The translations under genes were made by a program, and so were the position numbers. A stretch of 64,000 nt of DNA from Halicephalobus mephisto. Taxonomy: Eukaryota; Nematoda; Chromadorea; Rhabditida; Panagrolaimidae. The stretch is from NCBI GenBank assembly GCA_009193035.1, contig SWDT01000200.1, positions 62,001 to 126,000 of the forward strand, read 5' to 3'. The notes beneath the pieces were generated by a model, which saw only the letters and a program-made list of their open reading frames with translations, made no database searches and had not been told where the DNA came from. Positions 38,677 through 50,791 of the stretch are shown piece after piece. Every line of letters begins with the position of its first letter. The first letter of the stretch is position 1.

Positions 38677-40573
38677 TTACTCATGAACCTGCATCATTTT
38701 CTTGATGTAATTTTGAGCATAATGTAGTCGCTGAATCAGTTCAGTTGGAGCTCCATTTGACAAAAGTGTCGTCAACTTGTAGGTGTGAAAAGCTTGGTTG
38801 CAGTCAATCAAAGTTGCAGCTCCCATAAGAGGGCAGATGATTAATTTGGAATGATCCTGAAATCGAAACTGTAACCGAATCACTGAAAATCCACTAACGG
38901 AAAGAAAGTTGCACTGATACGTTCCATTAGAGAGAAGAAAGTTGACGGAATTCTTAGTTCTAATCCAGCATTGGAGAATCGGCAATCGAGCAATCTCATC
39001 ACCTTCTCTAGACATGCTGGCACCCGTTTTGGCGAGATTGTGAGTCATATAAGTCTCGAAATCCTGCAACAATGCCAACTTCCTCTCGTATTCCTTCGGG
39101 CACTTGGTAACAGAGAAGAACGTCTCCAAATTATCCTTCGATCTATACTGGCAGTACCTACAAATCCAAAGTCATTTATAGGTTAAAGTAAGAAACAAAC
39201 TCTTTGTTGGCTTCCATAATCAACTTTGACTTGTCGCAAAATGCGGTTCCAAAGCTCCCATCGCAAAGTTGATAGGCAAAGCCGTACTTGGCAGAATAAT
39301 CCACCCATTTGGAAACCCAGTATACAGGAACAGATGCTGGATCCTTCAAGTCGTCGTCGCTCAAAGAACGTTCAGGCAACTGTTTGCTCAGTAATTCATT
39401 CAGTTGCTGCTTAAGTTCAGTAAGGTAAGTTTCCGGAGAAGAAGGTTCGGTATTACTCATTGCAAGGTCAGTGGGAGTCGGCTGAGTTTGAGAGGCATAA
39501 GCGTGCTCAATTTGAGGCTAAAGAGGAAAGCAGGATGAAACGGAAGAGAACTAGAACTCACAGATATCCTGTCGTTTTGAAACACAGGCTTGGTAGTAAG
39601 GCAAGAAATCGGGAGCTTCTTTGGAGTAAATCCCTTCATGAAAGGAGTGTCAAAGATCTCCGTGGCACATGGACGACCTTCCGGTTCCGGTGACAATAAT
39701 ATCTTGATCAGACTCTGTGCTTCGAAAGACAAGGTAGAAGGAAGCGTGTAGTCGTTCTGTGAGATCTTCTTGTAAGTCTTGTCCAGATTCGCCGTCTCGA
39801 ACGGAGGAACACCAACAATCAAAGCATAAAGGACACATCCAATAGCCCAAATGTCAACTTTCGTAGTGTGGGGCTTCTTAGCTAGTACTTCTGGAGCAAT
39901 GTAGTTGGGCGTGCCACAGAGCCAATTCTTGTCCTTCATTCCATCTCCGAGATTAGTTGCTAATCCAAAGTCACCAACTTTGAGAACCATGTCATCAGAG
40001 AGAAACAGGTTTCCAAGTTTGAGGTCTCTGTGGACGATATTGTGAGCATGAATATATGTACAGGCACTCGTTAGCTGAAATACCACGTGTAATCCATCAA
40101 GATTAACGAAGAAAAACGTACATGACGAACAAAGTACCGAGCTTCCGGTTCAGTAACGTGCTTCCTTCGACGCAACAGCTCCATCAACGACCTTCTTGTA
40201 CACAATTCCAGCAGAATGTAGACATTAGTCGTGTCCTCGAAAGCGAAATAAAGTTTGACAATGTTCTTGTGATCCATCTTCTGGTGAATCTTGATTTCTT
40301 GGGCCAACTGAAACTGCAATTATTAATCAAAGCGAATTACCGACACCTTCATATAAAGATTACCTTCTCGGAGTGAGACTTGGTCCTAATCAGGTGCTTC
40401 CCTACGACTTTGGCGGCGTAAGAAGTTCCCACCTTGTCAACTAGGCGATAACAAGCAGCGAAACCTCCTTTGCCGAGAAACTCCCCGACATCAAAGTAGA
40501 GCTGCTTCCTCTCGTCGCAAACGACCCGAGGCATTGTAGGCATCACATTCTTTTCCCCTCTACCCGGTGGCAT
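38677..40573 (-). CDS. plk-1: Polo-like kinase
   Basis: Exons 40573-40364, 40313-40122, 40074-39562, 39517-39201, 39157-38899 and 38856-38677 join in frame to 556 aa. The kinase domain has the polo-type glycine loop GEFLGKGGFAACY, the catalytic HRDLKLGNLFL, DFGLA, and the activation loop WLCGTPNYIAPEV with the phosphorylatable Thr. Two polo boxes follow: the first with WVSKWVDYSAKYGFAYQL and the second with DHSKLIICPLMGA, whose His and Lys bind phosphopeptides in human PLK1. The enzyme drives mitotic entry, centrosome maturation and cytokinesis. The last intron (38898-38857, 42 nt) has no stop and can be read through; splicing it restores the length of human PLK1. The first ATG after the TTGTTCCAG acceptor was used. 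Confidence 0.96.
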
Positions 40574-40855
40574 GGCGGAAATCTGGAACAACAGAATCAA
40601 ATATGGAGGAACCTGCATGAAGAAAAGTGTGCAGATTCAACATATTCTCCAAACATTCTTTCTAAGACCAAGGCTGAAAAAAAGGAAAAATTGGTCAACC
40701 AACTGCTTTTCGATTTCGTCAGCGATGTGTACTTTCAGAAATTTGCATTTTGCTGAGCTTCAGAATGTTAGTATCACTTATTCAAACTTCCGTTCGTGTT
40801 CAAATCTGTTTTCCGAGCGGTGGTCTCTTTTCCTAGGATAACGGTAACAACCAAC
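40574..40855. promoter_or_regulatory. Shared divergent promoter region
   Basis: 282 bp separate the polo-kinase start (minus) from the start of the small Cys-rich gene (plus). Both promoters must lie here or within the neighbouring leaders. I see no clear TATA box. Confidence 0.4.
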
Positions 40856-41376
40856 ATGCGAATCATTGCGATTCTATTCTTGATTGCCGTGGTGCATGGT
40901 ACGTAAGAACATCAACCACTTGTGATGCCGGCGGGATTTTGTTGTTGCTTCTATTTATCTCTTAATTAATCAAGTTATCTCGATTGTACCACAATCACTA
41001 TAAGTCGTTGATGTTCTCACATACGATATTGCAGGTTTCATTGTGGCGGCAGATAACGCTCAACTACATACCGGAAGTGAGTTTTTCTTATCCTTTGTAA
41101 TAAAGCGGTAATTTAGATTGCCATCGTGCGTGCTATGATGGGTGCTATGATGAAACGGATAACTTCTCTTTCGATGACGGGGTAGGGTGCAGAGGCTGTG
41201 GAACTGTTTATTATGACATCGATGTCATGGTCTGAGTTTTATTTTTAGTTTTTGTGGTTTTTACGATTTAGGCTTTCAAATGCCTTGATTCAGGCAAGGT
41301 TTGCACCGGCTCTGTTACGGATTGCAGCTCACCCGAGATGAATGTTGTTTTTAATCACTGGAAGAGCATCAAGTAA
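40856..41376 (+). CDS. Small secreted cysteine-rich protein (100 aa)
   Basis: Four short exons (40856-40898, 41035-41076, 41117-41229, 41272-41376) join in frame. A signal peptide (MRIIAILFLIAVVHG) precedes a mature part with eight cysteines: CHRACYDGC, CRGC, CLDSGKVC and DCSS. This could give four disulfides. Its size, charge and cysteine content resemble secreted effectors, antimicrobial peptides or epidermal peptides of nematodes, but I recognise no family and assign no activity. The third donor (GTCTGA) is weak. Each exon is too short to be found as a long frame; the support is the consistent phases and the signal peptide. Confidence 0.7.
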
Positions 41377-41636
41377 GGAATTTACGCTACACTGTGATTA
41401 CTGAATCCTATTATCTTAATGTGATGTGAATAAGTAAACTGGACAGAAAGAACTGTCCAATTAGGGATCAGTAGCGGAATAATTGGAGGATTTGACTAAT
41501 CCTGTCAATGCACGCACCCCCAACAAAGCGAATTGATCGAAAATGATGAGCGAGTTTTCGAGTTAATGAGAACCAGGTAGATTTTGTACAGACCCATTTT
41601 TGTCAAAAACATACGAGAACTCTTCGAAGTACACGA

Positions 41637-43742
41637 ATGTGGCGGCGAACTTGCATTGTGCCGCTGGCGGCGGCTCTCCTAGCCGTCCTGATTCTTGAAA
41701 GTGAAGGAGCCATCTTCCGGCTGAAAAGACAGACTGGTTTGTTTTTCTTCCACGGATTCACCCACGTACATTTCTTAGTAATTACCTGTCTTTAGTTGTG
41801 TCGTCCAACGCCAACTCGAACGGAACCGCGGACACGGTAGAAACTTCTGGCGCGGCCCACAACTACAAAACAGTTGATGGGGTAATTGGAGTCAATGCTT
41901 CTTCTTCTGGTAATGCCACAGGCAAAAACTCGGCCACTTTGGAGAACAGCGCAAGTGGATCAGCAGGGGACATGAATGCAGAATCCACCGGCAATGTCGG
42001 GGCCACGGGAACGAATTCAAACGCTTATTCGGACATAGAGGCGGCAATCGCCGGAGGCAACATGACGATTCAGAGCAATCAGCAAGGGAATGCGAACGGA
42101 GTCGGGGACACGAACGTTGCCGCTAACGGGAACGCTGTCATGAATCAAGGAGGTGTTAATTCGCCGATGAGTAATGTTTCCGAATTCTTTCTTTTACGCG
42201 TTTCCTTTTACAGATAGCAACAACACTCAGGGGACAGCTGGAGCTTCTGGAGCACTGTCTTCATCTTCAGAGGTCGTTCTTAGTCAGACCCTCACTTGGA
42301 GCTCCATCCTCGCCCAGTTGGTTGGAAGCGCTGTGGCTCAGGGAGTCTACAATGCTCAGGCCAACATTGATCTCGGGGCCGGAAATCCGGATAACGGGGT
42401 CGAAGTCAATGGAGTCGTCAGTGGGGTCAACGACGGAGGCGGACTTGTGAACGCTCAAGTGAATGGCAATGGCATGATCGACAACGAACACCATCAACTG
42501 ACCGGAAATATGTATGGTACAGTGAACGGAACCGGCAACTCCAGCTTGGTTGGAGCTACAAACCTTCAAAGTAACCATACTGGAATCAACGAAAGTGAGT
42601 CAATTGCTTTTCTAAGACACAGTTTATCGTTGTTTACGATGGGATTTCGTTAATTCGAGCTAGCTTTTTATAATTCTCGTTAGTTTTTTGATCATATGGT
42701 TGGCGGATTAATGCGAACGTAGACTCTAAAACAGCCTTTGATCCGGATAAACTAGATTTTCTCATTCCTTTTTCAGCAATCAGCGCCTTTGGAGACTCCA
42801 AAGTAGGAGTTGACCCAGACGGGAACTCCGAAGCCGGTCTGCTCTCCAATACAAACTTGGACAACCAAGGGGCTATCAACGGAGAGATCGGAGTGAATGC
42901 TTCAGCCAATAGCGCCGATAAAAACATGACTGTCAACAACGGTCTGCAAGTCAACAGTGGAGCCGATGGAACTTGCAAGTGATTCTGTTGTATGCATTAA
43001 GATGAACAACAAATTTCAGTGGCGATAGGCAATGGAGGAGTCTTGGGGTCTGGTAGCGTCAAGTCCAATGCTTCTCTGATTTCCAACACGAAGTACAACG
43101 GAGATGGGGATGCTGACGTCCTCGTCAACGCCGATGGATCCTCCGCTTCAAACAACAACGAGACCTCCGGATTAGAGCTCAATGCCAATGGAAACGTGTG
43201 GAATACCGATGGAGCTGTTCAAAGTAAGCCGAGTGTAACAGGGAGTAATAAAAATCAATTGTTTAGGTGGCAACGCAACAGCAAGTGGTGCAGCGAAAGG
43301 CGAGAACACGAACATGACTGGAAATGCCTTCATCAACTCCAACTCCGCCAACAGCAACGGAAACGCTCAGATCGACGTTCAAGCAGGTGGCAAGGGCCCC
43401 AGCAGTGCTTTGACGAGTGGTAGTTTGGACTTGAAGGACGCCAATAACAACTCCAGAAGTAAATCCCCTGTATTATTGAATAAACCAACCAAAGTGAATT
43501 TTTCAGATGCCACGGTACTAGGATCAGTAGCTGCTAGCGGCGACGAAACCAATGTCCGGTCGATTTCAGTCATCACAGACTATGCCGGAATGCAGTCCCT
43601 CTCCAACTACCAGAACGCAACCAGCAGAGCTTCCGGCTCCTCTTCTGCTTCCGCCTCCAACGTCGGTATTCTGAAACGCAGAAAACGCCAAGTCGCCTGG
43701 CTCTCGGACAAGATTCTCGCGAGACAAATGGAGCAACACTAA
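41637..43742 (+). CDS. Secreted Asn/Gly/Ser/Ala-rich low-complexity protein
   Basis: Seven exons (41637-41736, 41796-42170, 42214-42594, 42777-42974, 43020-43223, 43267-43458, 43507-43742) join in frame to 561 aa. A signal peptide (MWRRTCIVPLAAALLAVLIL) is followed by a dibasic RLKRQ site. The body is built of short Asn/Gly/Ser/Ala motifs such as NANGNA, ASGSAGD and NSNSANSNGN with many N-x-S/T sites and almost no cysteine. The C-terminus carries a second polybasic furin-like site (KRRKRQ) before WLSDKILARQ. Alternating small and Asn residues suggest a beta-solenoid or silk-like extracellular fibre, as in eggshell or surface coat. This is an inference from composition. All six introns are phase 1, and intron 4 (42975-43019) is GC-AG. 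Confidence 0.8.
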
Positions 43743-44246
43743 CAATAATTAAATTTCTTGAAAATCCATCACCTTTCGTAGAATGAAAATGAAAAGATTA
43801 TCTGTTTTTACAAAAATGTCGGAAAAGCTCAGATATCTGTTCTAATTACCGTCACAAACAATCAGTACTCGGTAAAGCCATTCTCATCACAGCGAGTCGA
43901 ACTGGAGTCGTTCCCTTCCAATTCAGAACTTTGTCCACTCGACCAAAAGAGTGGCCGGAGAACTCTTCGCCAATAGCATAAGTAAACTCACAACTGTTGG
44001 TTAAAATGTTACTAATGTTGTAAAATTGCGGAGACAATCATTATGTTGGAACCGTAAAACAACACGAGGTTGAATGTCAGTAATTTGTAGACTAGATTCA
44101 CACATTTTTATCATTTCTGGCGTTCTGTGTTCGATTGCCAGTGAACACTTCCCTGTTCTCCTGCCTGTCTTTTCCCCTTCGTTTTATCCTACTTTCTTGA
44201 TATCTTCCGTATTGACTGTTTTTTCACGCCTAACTTCATTTCCAGG
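43743..44246. other. Intergenic region upstream of NAT10
   Basis: 500 bp. The NAT10 coding start is preceded by a TTTCCAG acceptor ending at 44245. A TTTTCGTTTTATCC pyrimidine-rich run lies upstream. No gene is visible. Confidence 0.5.
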
Positions 44247-47200
44247 ATGGTTAGGGTCAAGATCGACAACAGAATCCGGACTTTGGTGGAAAATGGCGTC
44301 ATCAGTGGCCACAGATCAATGTTTGTCGTCGTTGGAAAGAAAGCCCGTGATCAAATTGTTACTCTCCACCAGATCTTGACGAAGGCTGTTGTTGGGGCCA
44401 GACCCAGTGTTCTCTGGTGTTACAAGAAGGACCTAGGATTCAGCAGCAACAAGAAAAAACGGCAACGAGAGAACAAGAAGAAGGTTCATGCTGGAATTAT
44501 CAATCCTGATGTGAGTTTTTATATCAGAACCGCTTTCGAGATCGATTTTCAGGAAAATGACCCATTCGAAATGTTCGTCTCATCTACGGATATCAGATAT
44601 TGCTATTATGCTGAATCTCACAAAATCTTGGGAAATACCTATGGAGTTCTGGTCTTGCAAGATTTCGAAGCCTTAACCCCAAACCTCCTGGCAAGGACTA
44701 TTGAAACTGTCGAGGGTGGTGGATTGGTGATTCTACTTCTGGAAAATGTGAGCAGCTTGAGGCAACTATTTACGATGACAATGGTGAGATCTTGAATATC
44801 TTCTCTGTTCACTGTTTATTTCAGGACGTACATAGTCGTTATCGAACAGAATCACATACGGAGATCGTCCCACGCTTCAATGAGCGGTTTATCTTGTCAC
44901 TCTCTAGTTGCAAGTCGTGTTTGGTAATCGATGATCAGCTGAATCTTCTTCCTGTTAGCTCTCACATGCTGAAACTGGAACCTCTGCCTGCCAAATTAAA
45001 GGTTGGGAATAACTTCTAGTCCATGAACTCTATCTCGCCTTTTAGAGTGCCATAACTGCCGAAGAACAGCAACTCCTGGATCTTCAACAAGAGATGGCGG
45101 ATTCCAAGCCAATCGGTCAACTTTTAAAGAAGTGCAAGACCGCATGTCAAGGCAAGGTACTTCTCCGTCTTCTAGATGTCATTACTGAGAAGACCCTTCG
45201 AGCTACCTGCTCTATTACCGCTGCTCGTGGTCGAGGAAAGTCTGCGTCGCTTGGTTTGGCAATTGCTGGTGCTGTTGGGTTCGGATATTCCAACATTTTC
45301 GTCACTTCTCCGTCGCCTGAGAATTTGAAGACACTCTTTGAATTTATTGTGAAGGGATTTGATGTGATGGATCTTCAAGAACACGCTGATTATGAGCTCG
45401 TGCAATCAACCAATCCCGAGTTCAACAAAGCTCTTGTTAGAATTAACGTTTTTCGCGATCATCGACAGACGATTCAATACATCCATCCCACTGATGCTGC
45501 CAAACTTGGCCAAGCAGAACTTGTGGTCATTGACGAAGCAGCTGCCATTCCTCTTCCGTTGGTGAAGGAATTAATATCGGGTCCTTATTTGGTCTTCCTG
45601 GCTAGTACTATCAATGGTTACGAAGGAACTGGCCGATCATTGTCCTTAAAGCTCCTCCAACAGTTGAGAAACCAGACAGCGGTCCCAACAACGAAGGGAA
45701 CGGCTGGATCCACTGCCTCCCAAACTGGTAGAATACTCCACGAATTGACGCTTGAAGAATCCATTCGGTACAAGCCTGCTGACGAAGTGGAAGACTGGCT
45801 TAATCGAGTGCTCTGTCTTGATGCAACCAAGATTTACAAGATGATCAGTGGAACTCCACCACCGAAGGAATGCGAACTCTATTATGTCAATCGGGATACC
45901 CTGTTTTCATTCCACAAAGCTTCAGAGGCATTTTTGATGAACTTGATGGCTATTTATGTTTCTGCGCACTACAAGAACACTCCCAACGATCTTCAGCTGC
46001 TTTCTGATGCACCGAACCATCACTTGTTCGTCTTACTTGGTCCAGTTACCGGAGAACAAAAGAAAGTCCCCGATGTGCTCGCTGTAGTGCAAGTCTGTCT
46101 TGAAGGAGCTCTTTCGAAGAACAAAGTCAAGTCTTCACTGGATTCTGGTCGTCGTGCTGCTGGTGATCTTTTGCCGTGGACAATCTCTCAGCAGTTCCTT
46201 GAGAACAACTTTGCCACACTTTCGGGAGCGCGAATTGTCAGAATCGCAGTCCATCCAGATTTCCAATCAATGGGCTATGGATCAAGAGCTTTAGAATTGC
46301 TAGAACAGTATTATCGTGGCCGATTCCCTTGTTTGAACGAGAATGCAAATGTAGTTGCTCCGAAGAACAAGATTTCCAGTGTTAGCGTAAGTCAAAGTAC
46401 TGGTTTTTGTCCAATTTACAGCTTCTTTAGGACCATGAAACGTTATCTCTACTGGAAGAACAAATTGCTCCACGAGAAAATCTGCCACCCCTTTTAGTTC
46501 GTCTTGAAGAACGCTCTGCTGAGGAGCTTGACTACCTTGGAGTTTCTTTTGGATTGACGTTGGAACTTCTGAAATTCTGGAAGAAAGCTGGTTTCGCTCC
46601 AGTGTACATTCGACAAACAACCAATGATTTAACTGGTGAGCACACTACGATCATGTTGAAGGCTTTGGCGGATGAAGATGATCCTGAATCACCTCACATG
46701 AAGTGGATGGCTAATTTCTTTTCCGAGTTCCGGCAGCGTTTGACCAATTTGTTGAGTTTCCAATTTCGAAAGTTCTCCCCTCATTTGGCCCTTTCTTTAA
46801 TGTTTTTGAGACATAATCCTGCACTCCGAACAATGCTTTCCAATATGAAAAGAAACGGTAAGGTGCTTCTGGCCAAGTTCTAGTGAAAGACTCGTTTTTA
46901 GTGTGGTCACAGTCTCAACTTTCTGCTGTTCTGTCTAATCGTGATTTAAGAAGACTGGGACAGTACGCAAAGAATATGATCGACCATCATATGATTACGG
47001 ATCTTGTTCCCACCTTGGCTTCACTTTACTTCACGGAAAAACTAGATGAATCCGTCAATTTGAATTTGATTCAATCTGCCATTCTACTTGGCGTTGGTCT
47101 TCAGAGAAAAACTGTCGACGAAGTTGCAGAATCTCTGGGAATGCCGATCAATCAAGTGCTTGCTCTCTACATGAAAGCAGTCACAAGAATTTCCGAGCAT

Positions 47201-47649
47201 CTGGATGAAATTTTCCTGAATGCAATGGAAGAGGAAGTTGTGAGAGCTCGTGAACACAAGATCAATTGGGCTACATCAAGTACTGGGCAAGAAGATGAGA
47301 AGCTCCGGTCTCTTGAGGAAGATCTCCGTGAGGCTGAAGAAGATGTCAAGAAACGTCAACAGAGAGATAAGGAAGCATTGTTGAAGGAGTTGAAGCTTGA
47401 TCAATACAAAATCAAAGGATCCGAAGAAGACTGGGCACATGCTGTCAATGAAATCAGTCTGACATCAACTAAGGGAAATATTGTTTCTGTGAAATCCAAG
47501 AGGTTGGTCCGTACTTTCGCACTTGATATTATTCATTAAATCTTTTTAGACCAGAAACAGCTCCAACGAAGCGAACACTAGCTGCTATGGGACTTGAAGA
47601 CAAGAAGCCGATCAAGAAAAAGAAACTGAATAAATATCTTCGCAAATAA
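44247..47649 (+). CDS. nath-10: RNA cytidine acetyltransferase (NAT10/Kre33/TmcA family)
   Basis: Exons 44247-44510, 44553-44783, 44825-45001, 45046-46386, 46431-46857, 46902-47502 and 47550-47649 join in frame to 1,046 aa (human NAT10: 1,025). The N-terminal DUF1726 part starts MVRVKIDNRIRTLVENGV. The helicase part has Walker A AARGRGKSASLG (about residue 284) and Walker B VVIDEAAAIPL (about 390). The GNAT part has RIAVHPDFQSMGYGSRAL, which binds acetyl-CoA. A tRNA-binding C-terminal region ends in a Lys-rich nucleolar tail (KKPIKKKKLNKYLRK). The enzyme makes N4-acetylcytidine in 18S rRNA and tRNA, in the nucleolus. The structure looks normal. Confidence 0.98.
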
Positions 47650-47747
47650 GCGGGGATAATAATGTTTTGTTGAGTTTGAAATTTGAATTTTATTAAGAAA
47701 ATTATACATTTGTTATTATACATTCTAGACTAGTTTATACCCACAAT

Positions 47748-48038
47748 TCATGGAGATCCGTTTTCTGTAAGATATGCCGTGTAGTCGAAACAGTAGTTTT
47801 TGTTGATACCGTTCAACCGGATGTCACAGCTTTCATTGAGGACCTGAATATCCTGCATGAAAACCTTCATCGCTTCCTCTGGGGTCATGGGCTTCGTTGG
47901 GTCCGCCGGCTGTGAATAGATCACTGGTGTTGTGTCCTTAACTGGCTCCTGAGTTGATTCCTGCCACATTGAGAAGCCAGCCTGACCCTCCTCAGGTTGA
48001 TGGATCGATTCATTTATCTGTGGTTCCACCGGACACAT
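47748..48038 (-). CDS. Small acidic protein of 96 aa, unknown
   Basis: A single-exon frame from an ATG at 48038. The N-terminal half is Pro/Glu/Gln-rich (PEEGQAGFSMWQESTQEP). The C-terminal half looks folded, with KPMTPEEAMKVFMQDIQVLNESCD and a Tyr-rich end (NYCFDYTAYL). It has no signal peptide or membrane helix. It is convergent with NAT10, about 100 nt away. The compositional contrast with flanking DNA and the intact frame support a gene; no family is recognised. Confidence 0.5.
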   Translation of the reverse strand: MCPVEPQINESIHQPEEGQAGFSMWQESTQEPVKDTTPVIYSQPADPTKPMTPEEAMKVFMQDIQVLNESCDIRLNGINKNYCFDYTAYLTENGSP

Positions 48039-50791
48039 TTAGAGGACCCGTTTCGCGAAAAACGTCACGAAAGACTGAAATTTAATCATTTCAATTTTTA
48101 ACAAAAGGAATGATGGTTGACGAGTAATCAAGGATTTGATATCGCAATTCTAATCTTTGATTTCACGGAAGATATTTTTCCTGTTAAAAAGGAAATTTTT
48201 ATCTTGCTTAGGAGTCAATCTATCAGTTACCTTTCAGGCTCTTATCAGGACAAATTTGTGAAGTTGGGGTTGAAAAACGCTTTCGAAGGAAAAAGTTGCG
48301 AATTAAAGGAAATATTTCCAGCAAAATTAAAAACCCGAAAGAAACTGCACAGTCCGAGGAAAACAATTGGAATGAAGCGTGTTGCCTAACTCGACTGTCA
48401 TCAAAGGGCGGATCATCTGTCTTTCTAGTTTCGGTTCTGGCTGGACAAAACTTGGCTAAAAGCGGGTTTTTCTTGAACAAACGAAAAACATTTATGATTT
48501 CAATAATTGATTGAAAATAACATGACCTATCCTTTTTCGGGCAAAAATAAAAACTGAAAAAAGTGACCATGAAATGTGCTATTTTGCTTATTTTAGTGGA
48601 AAATTACAGGGTTTTCTGATAACTAAAAGAGCGTATGACTTGGAAAATGATAAAGACGTTTCGATTTAGCACTCGGAAATTCAAAAACCGCCGCACACGT
48701 CCACAAAAAGAAGGGCAAATGAGGACAGTCAACCGTAAGCGATCTTGTTTGTTTCAAACTGGCCAAAGAGAAGGCGCAAAAGAAAGCCGGACGATCAGAG
48801 AAAAAAACAAATGACAGAACTTCAAAAATTAAAAATCGAGCTGAAATCACTGATCGACAAACAATGCTGCATTATTTACTACTATTTAGGGTCTTTAATT
48901 AGTACCTCAAGAAAAATCCAAGAAATTCGAAGATGCGGTAACCATGATTTTTCGGAATTAGAGGGAATTAAAGTGTGCACGCGATCGATGATTGAGTGGG
49001 TTTGAGTGAAAGCGGCTTCAATTTCGAAATTTGATAAAGGCATGGCGAGGGTCGGCCAGATCGCGAATAACGCATGTCCTTGTCGCTGATTTACTCTTCG
49101 AAAAAGTAAATGATGTCGATCATTTACGATCGGAAAAATAACAAATACCGAACTTTTTCGACTCCGATAAATTTGCACAACCATCAAGCAGATCTTATTT
49201 TAAAAACTTATTTAAAAATTTCCTGCAAAAACTTGTTTTCAATAAACGTGCATTTGTTCAAATTGTAGTTTCGCCTTCTGATCGAAAAATAACATATTTG
49301 TTCACTTTCATTCGGCTTCTCTTTCGAATTTCGGCAATTCTTTAATTCATCGGGAAACCTAACTGCAGATAGTATTTTCTATTCAAGGCTTTATTAGCCG
49401 TTACTTTGACGACCGTTGGCCACAGCTCTCTCACGGACGAGATGTAACGGGAAGAGAATTATGTCGAAATTTTCGTTGTCGTCAATGTTCTAATTGACTT
49501 TCGGAATATTATTGACATCATTCTTCAATTTTTAACAATACAAAAGTTTTCTTCAAAAGTCTAGTTTAAATCGCTGTAATTCGATGAAATTGAATGAATT
49601 TTCACTGTTCTTTTCTGTGTCGAATTTGGCTCGTCATTTCGTTCTAAATAAAAAAATTAAAATTTATTTTCAAAACGAATTCATTATTACAAATATTTTC
49701 CCTAATTTTATAAATTAGCTTTCAAGTCCTGGGGCTGTCCCAAAGCTTATCGGATTCATTTCTCAAAAAATGAATCTTTTTCGGTGAAATTACTGTGTAA
49801 TTTTACACAACTTTCCAAGTACAAATACAATAAAAGTTTTTAAATATAAAAAGAATTGCAAAATCCATTCACTATTTGTTAATTCAGAGCAGTTTTAAAT
49901 TTCAATTATTTTTGAAACACTTTGTATTTTTACGATTTTTTGATGTAACGTTCTTTGATCAAGTTCGTCCTTCCTGATCTCTTCATCTTTTTTACCTCTC
50001 TTTCGCCTCTAAAATCAACCGTCTTCTGATCACACACTTCTTGATTTTTCTCGTGAACTACCGCTTCTAAAATCAAATCAATGCATCAACCTTTTTCCAT
50101 CCGGACAGCACTCTCACGTACGCACATGTCCTAGGCGACCAGAAACCAACCAAAAAATCCGCGTTTATTCAGTCTCTTTCTTTCACAATTTTCCAATTCA
50201 CGTTTTTGTTCCTTTTTTTCGCTGGAATATCAAAAGTTTCACGATTGTTATTATTAAAATTCTTGTAGTATAAATTCGGCTGCAAAAGTAAGATTTCGAA
50301 ATAATTTAATCAATAATGTCCTTGAGCACACGGGAGGCACAACTCGACTAGGACCGTGTTTCAAGAGTTGTCATCATATTTCGTTTTCCCAGCTTTATTT
50401 ACTGGAGCTTTATTTTCGATTCAAAGCTCTGCAATGATCGTTGTATTTTGCTTTAGAACAATGTTTCGTTCATTCTTCAATTGATCATTCTATCAGAAAA
50501 GAAACCTTAAACTCTCTTAGAATCTAATCATGCTTGATTGACATCATTTTGATCTCTGTTTCACTCTTTGTGCGTAAAAAGTCAAACTGATATTCTTCTC
50601 CAAGTCAGATTGTCTCATTTGTTCTGCAATCTCGCCCTTCCAACCATAGATAACCAGCGCTGTAATTTATCGATTTTCATGTTTCCTCCGTGTTTTTGAA
50701 CATTCAGCATTCACGGCATATTTTTCGATTTTGAATTATTTAAATTTTTGGTGTTTTATCGAAATTATCAACTTTATTTTTCTAGATTGGA
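48039..50791. other. AT-rich region upstream of the nuclear receptor
   Basis: 2.75 kb, very rich in A/T runs, with no supported frame. TATAAA at about 50270 followed by CTGCAAAA|GTAAGA could be a promoter plus a noncoding first exon of the nuclear receptor, spliced to the TTTTTCTAG acceptor just before its start codon. A 9-bp hairpin lies at 49753-49776. Other features were not seen. Confidence 0.4.
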
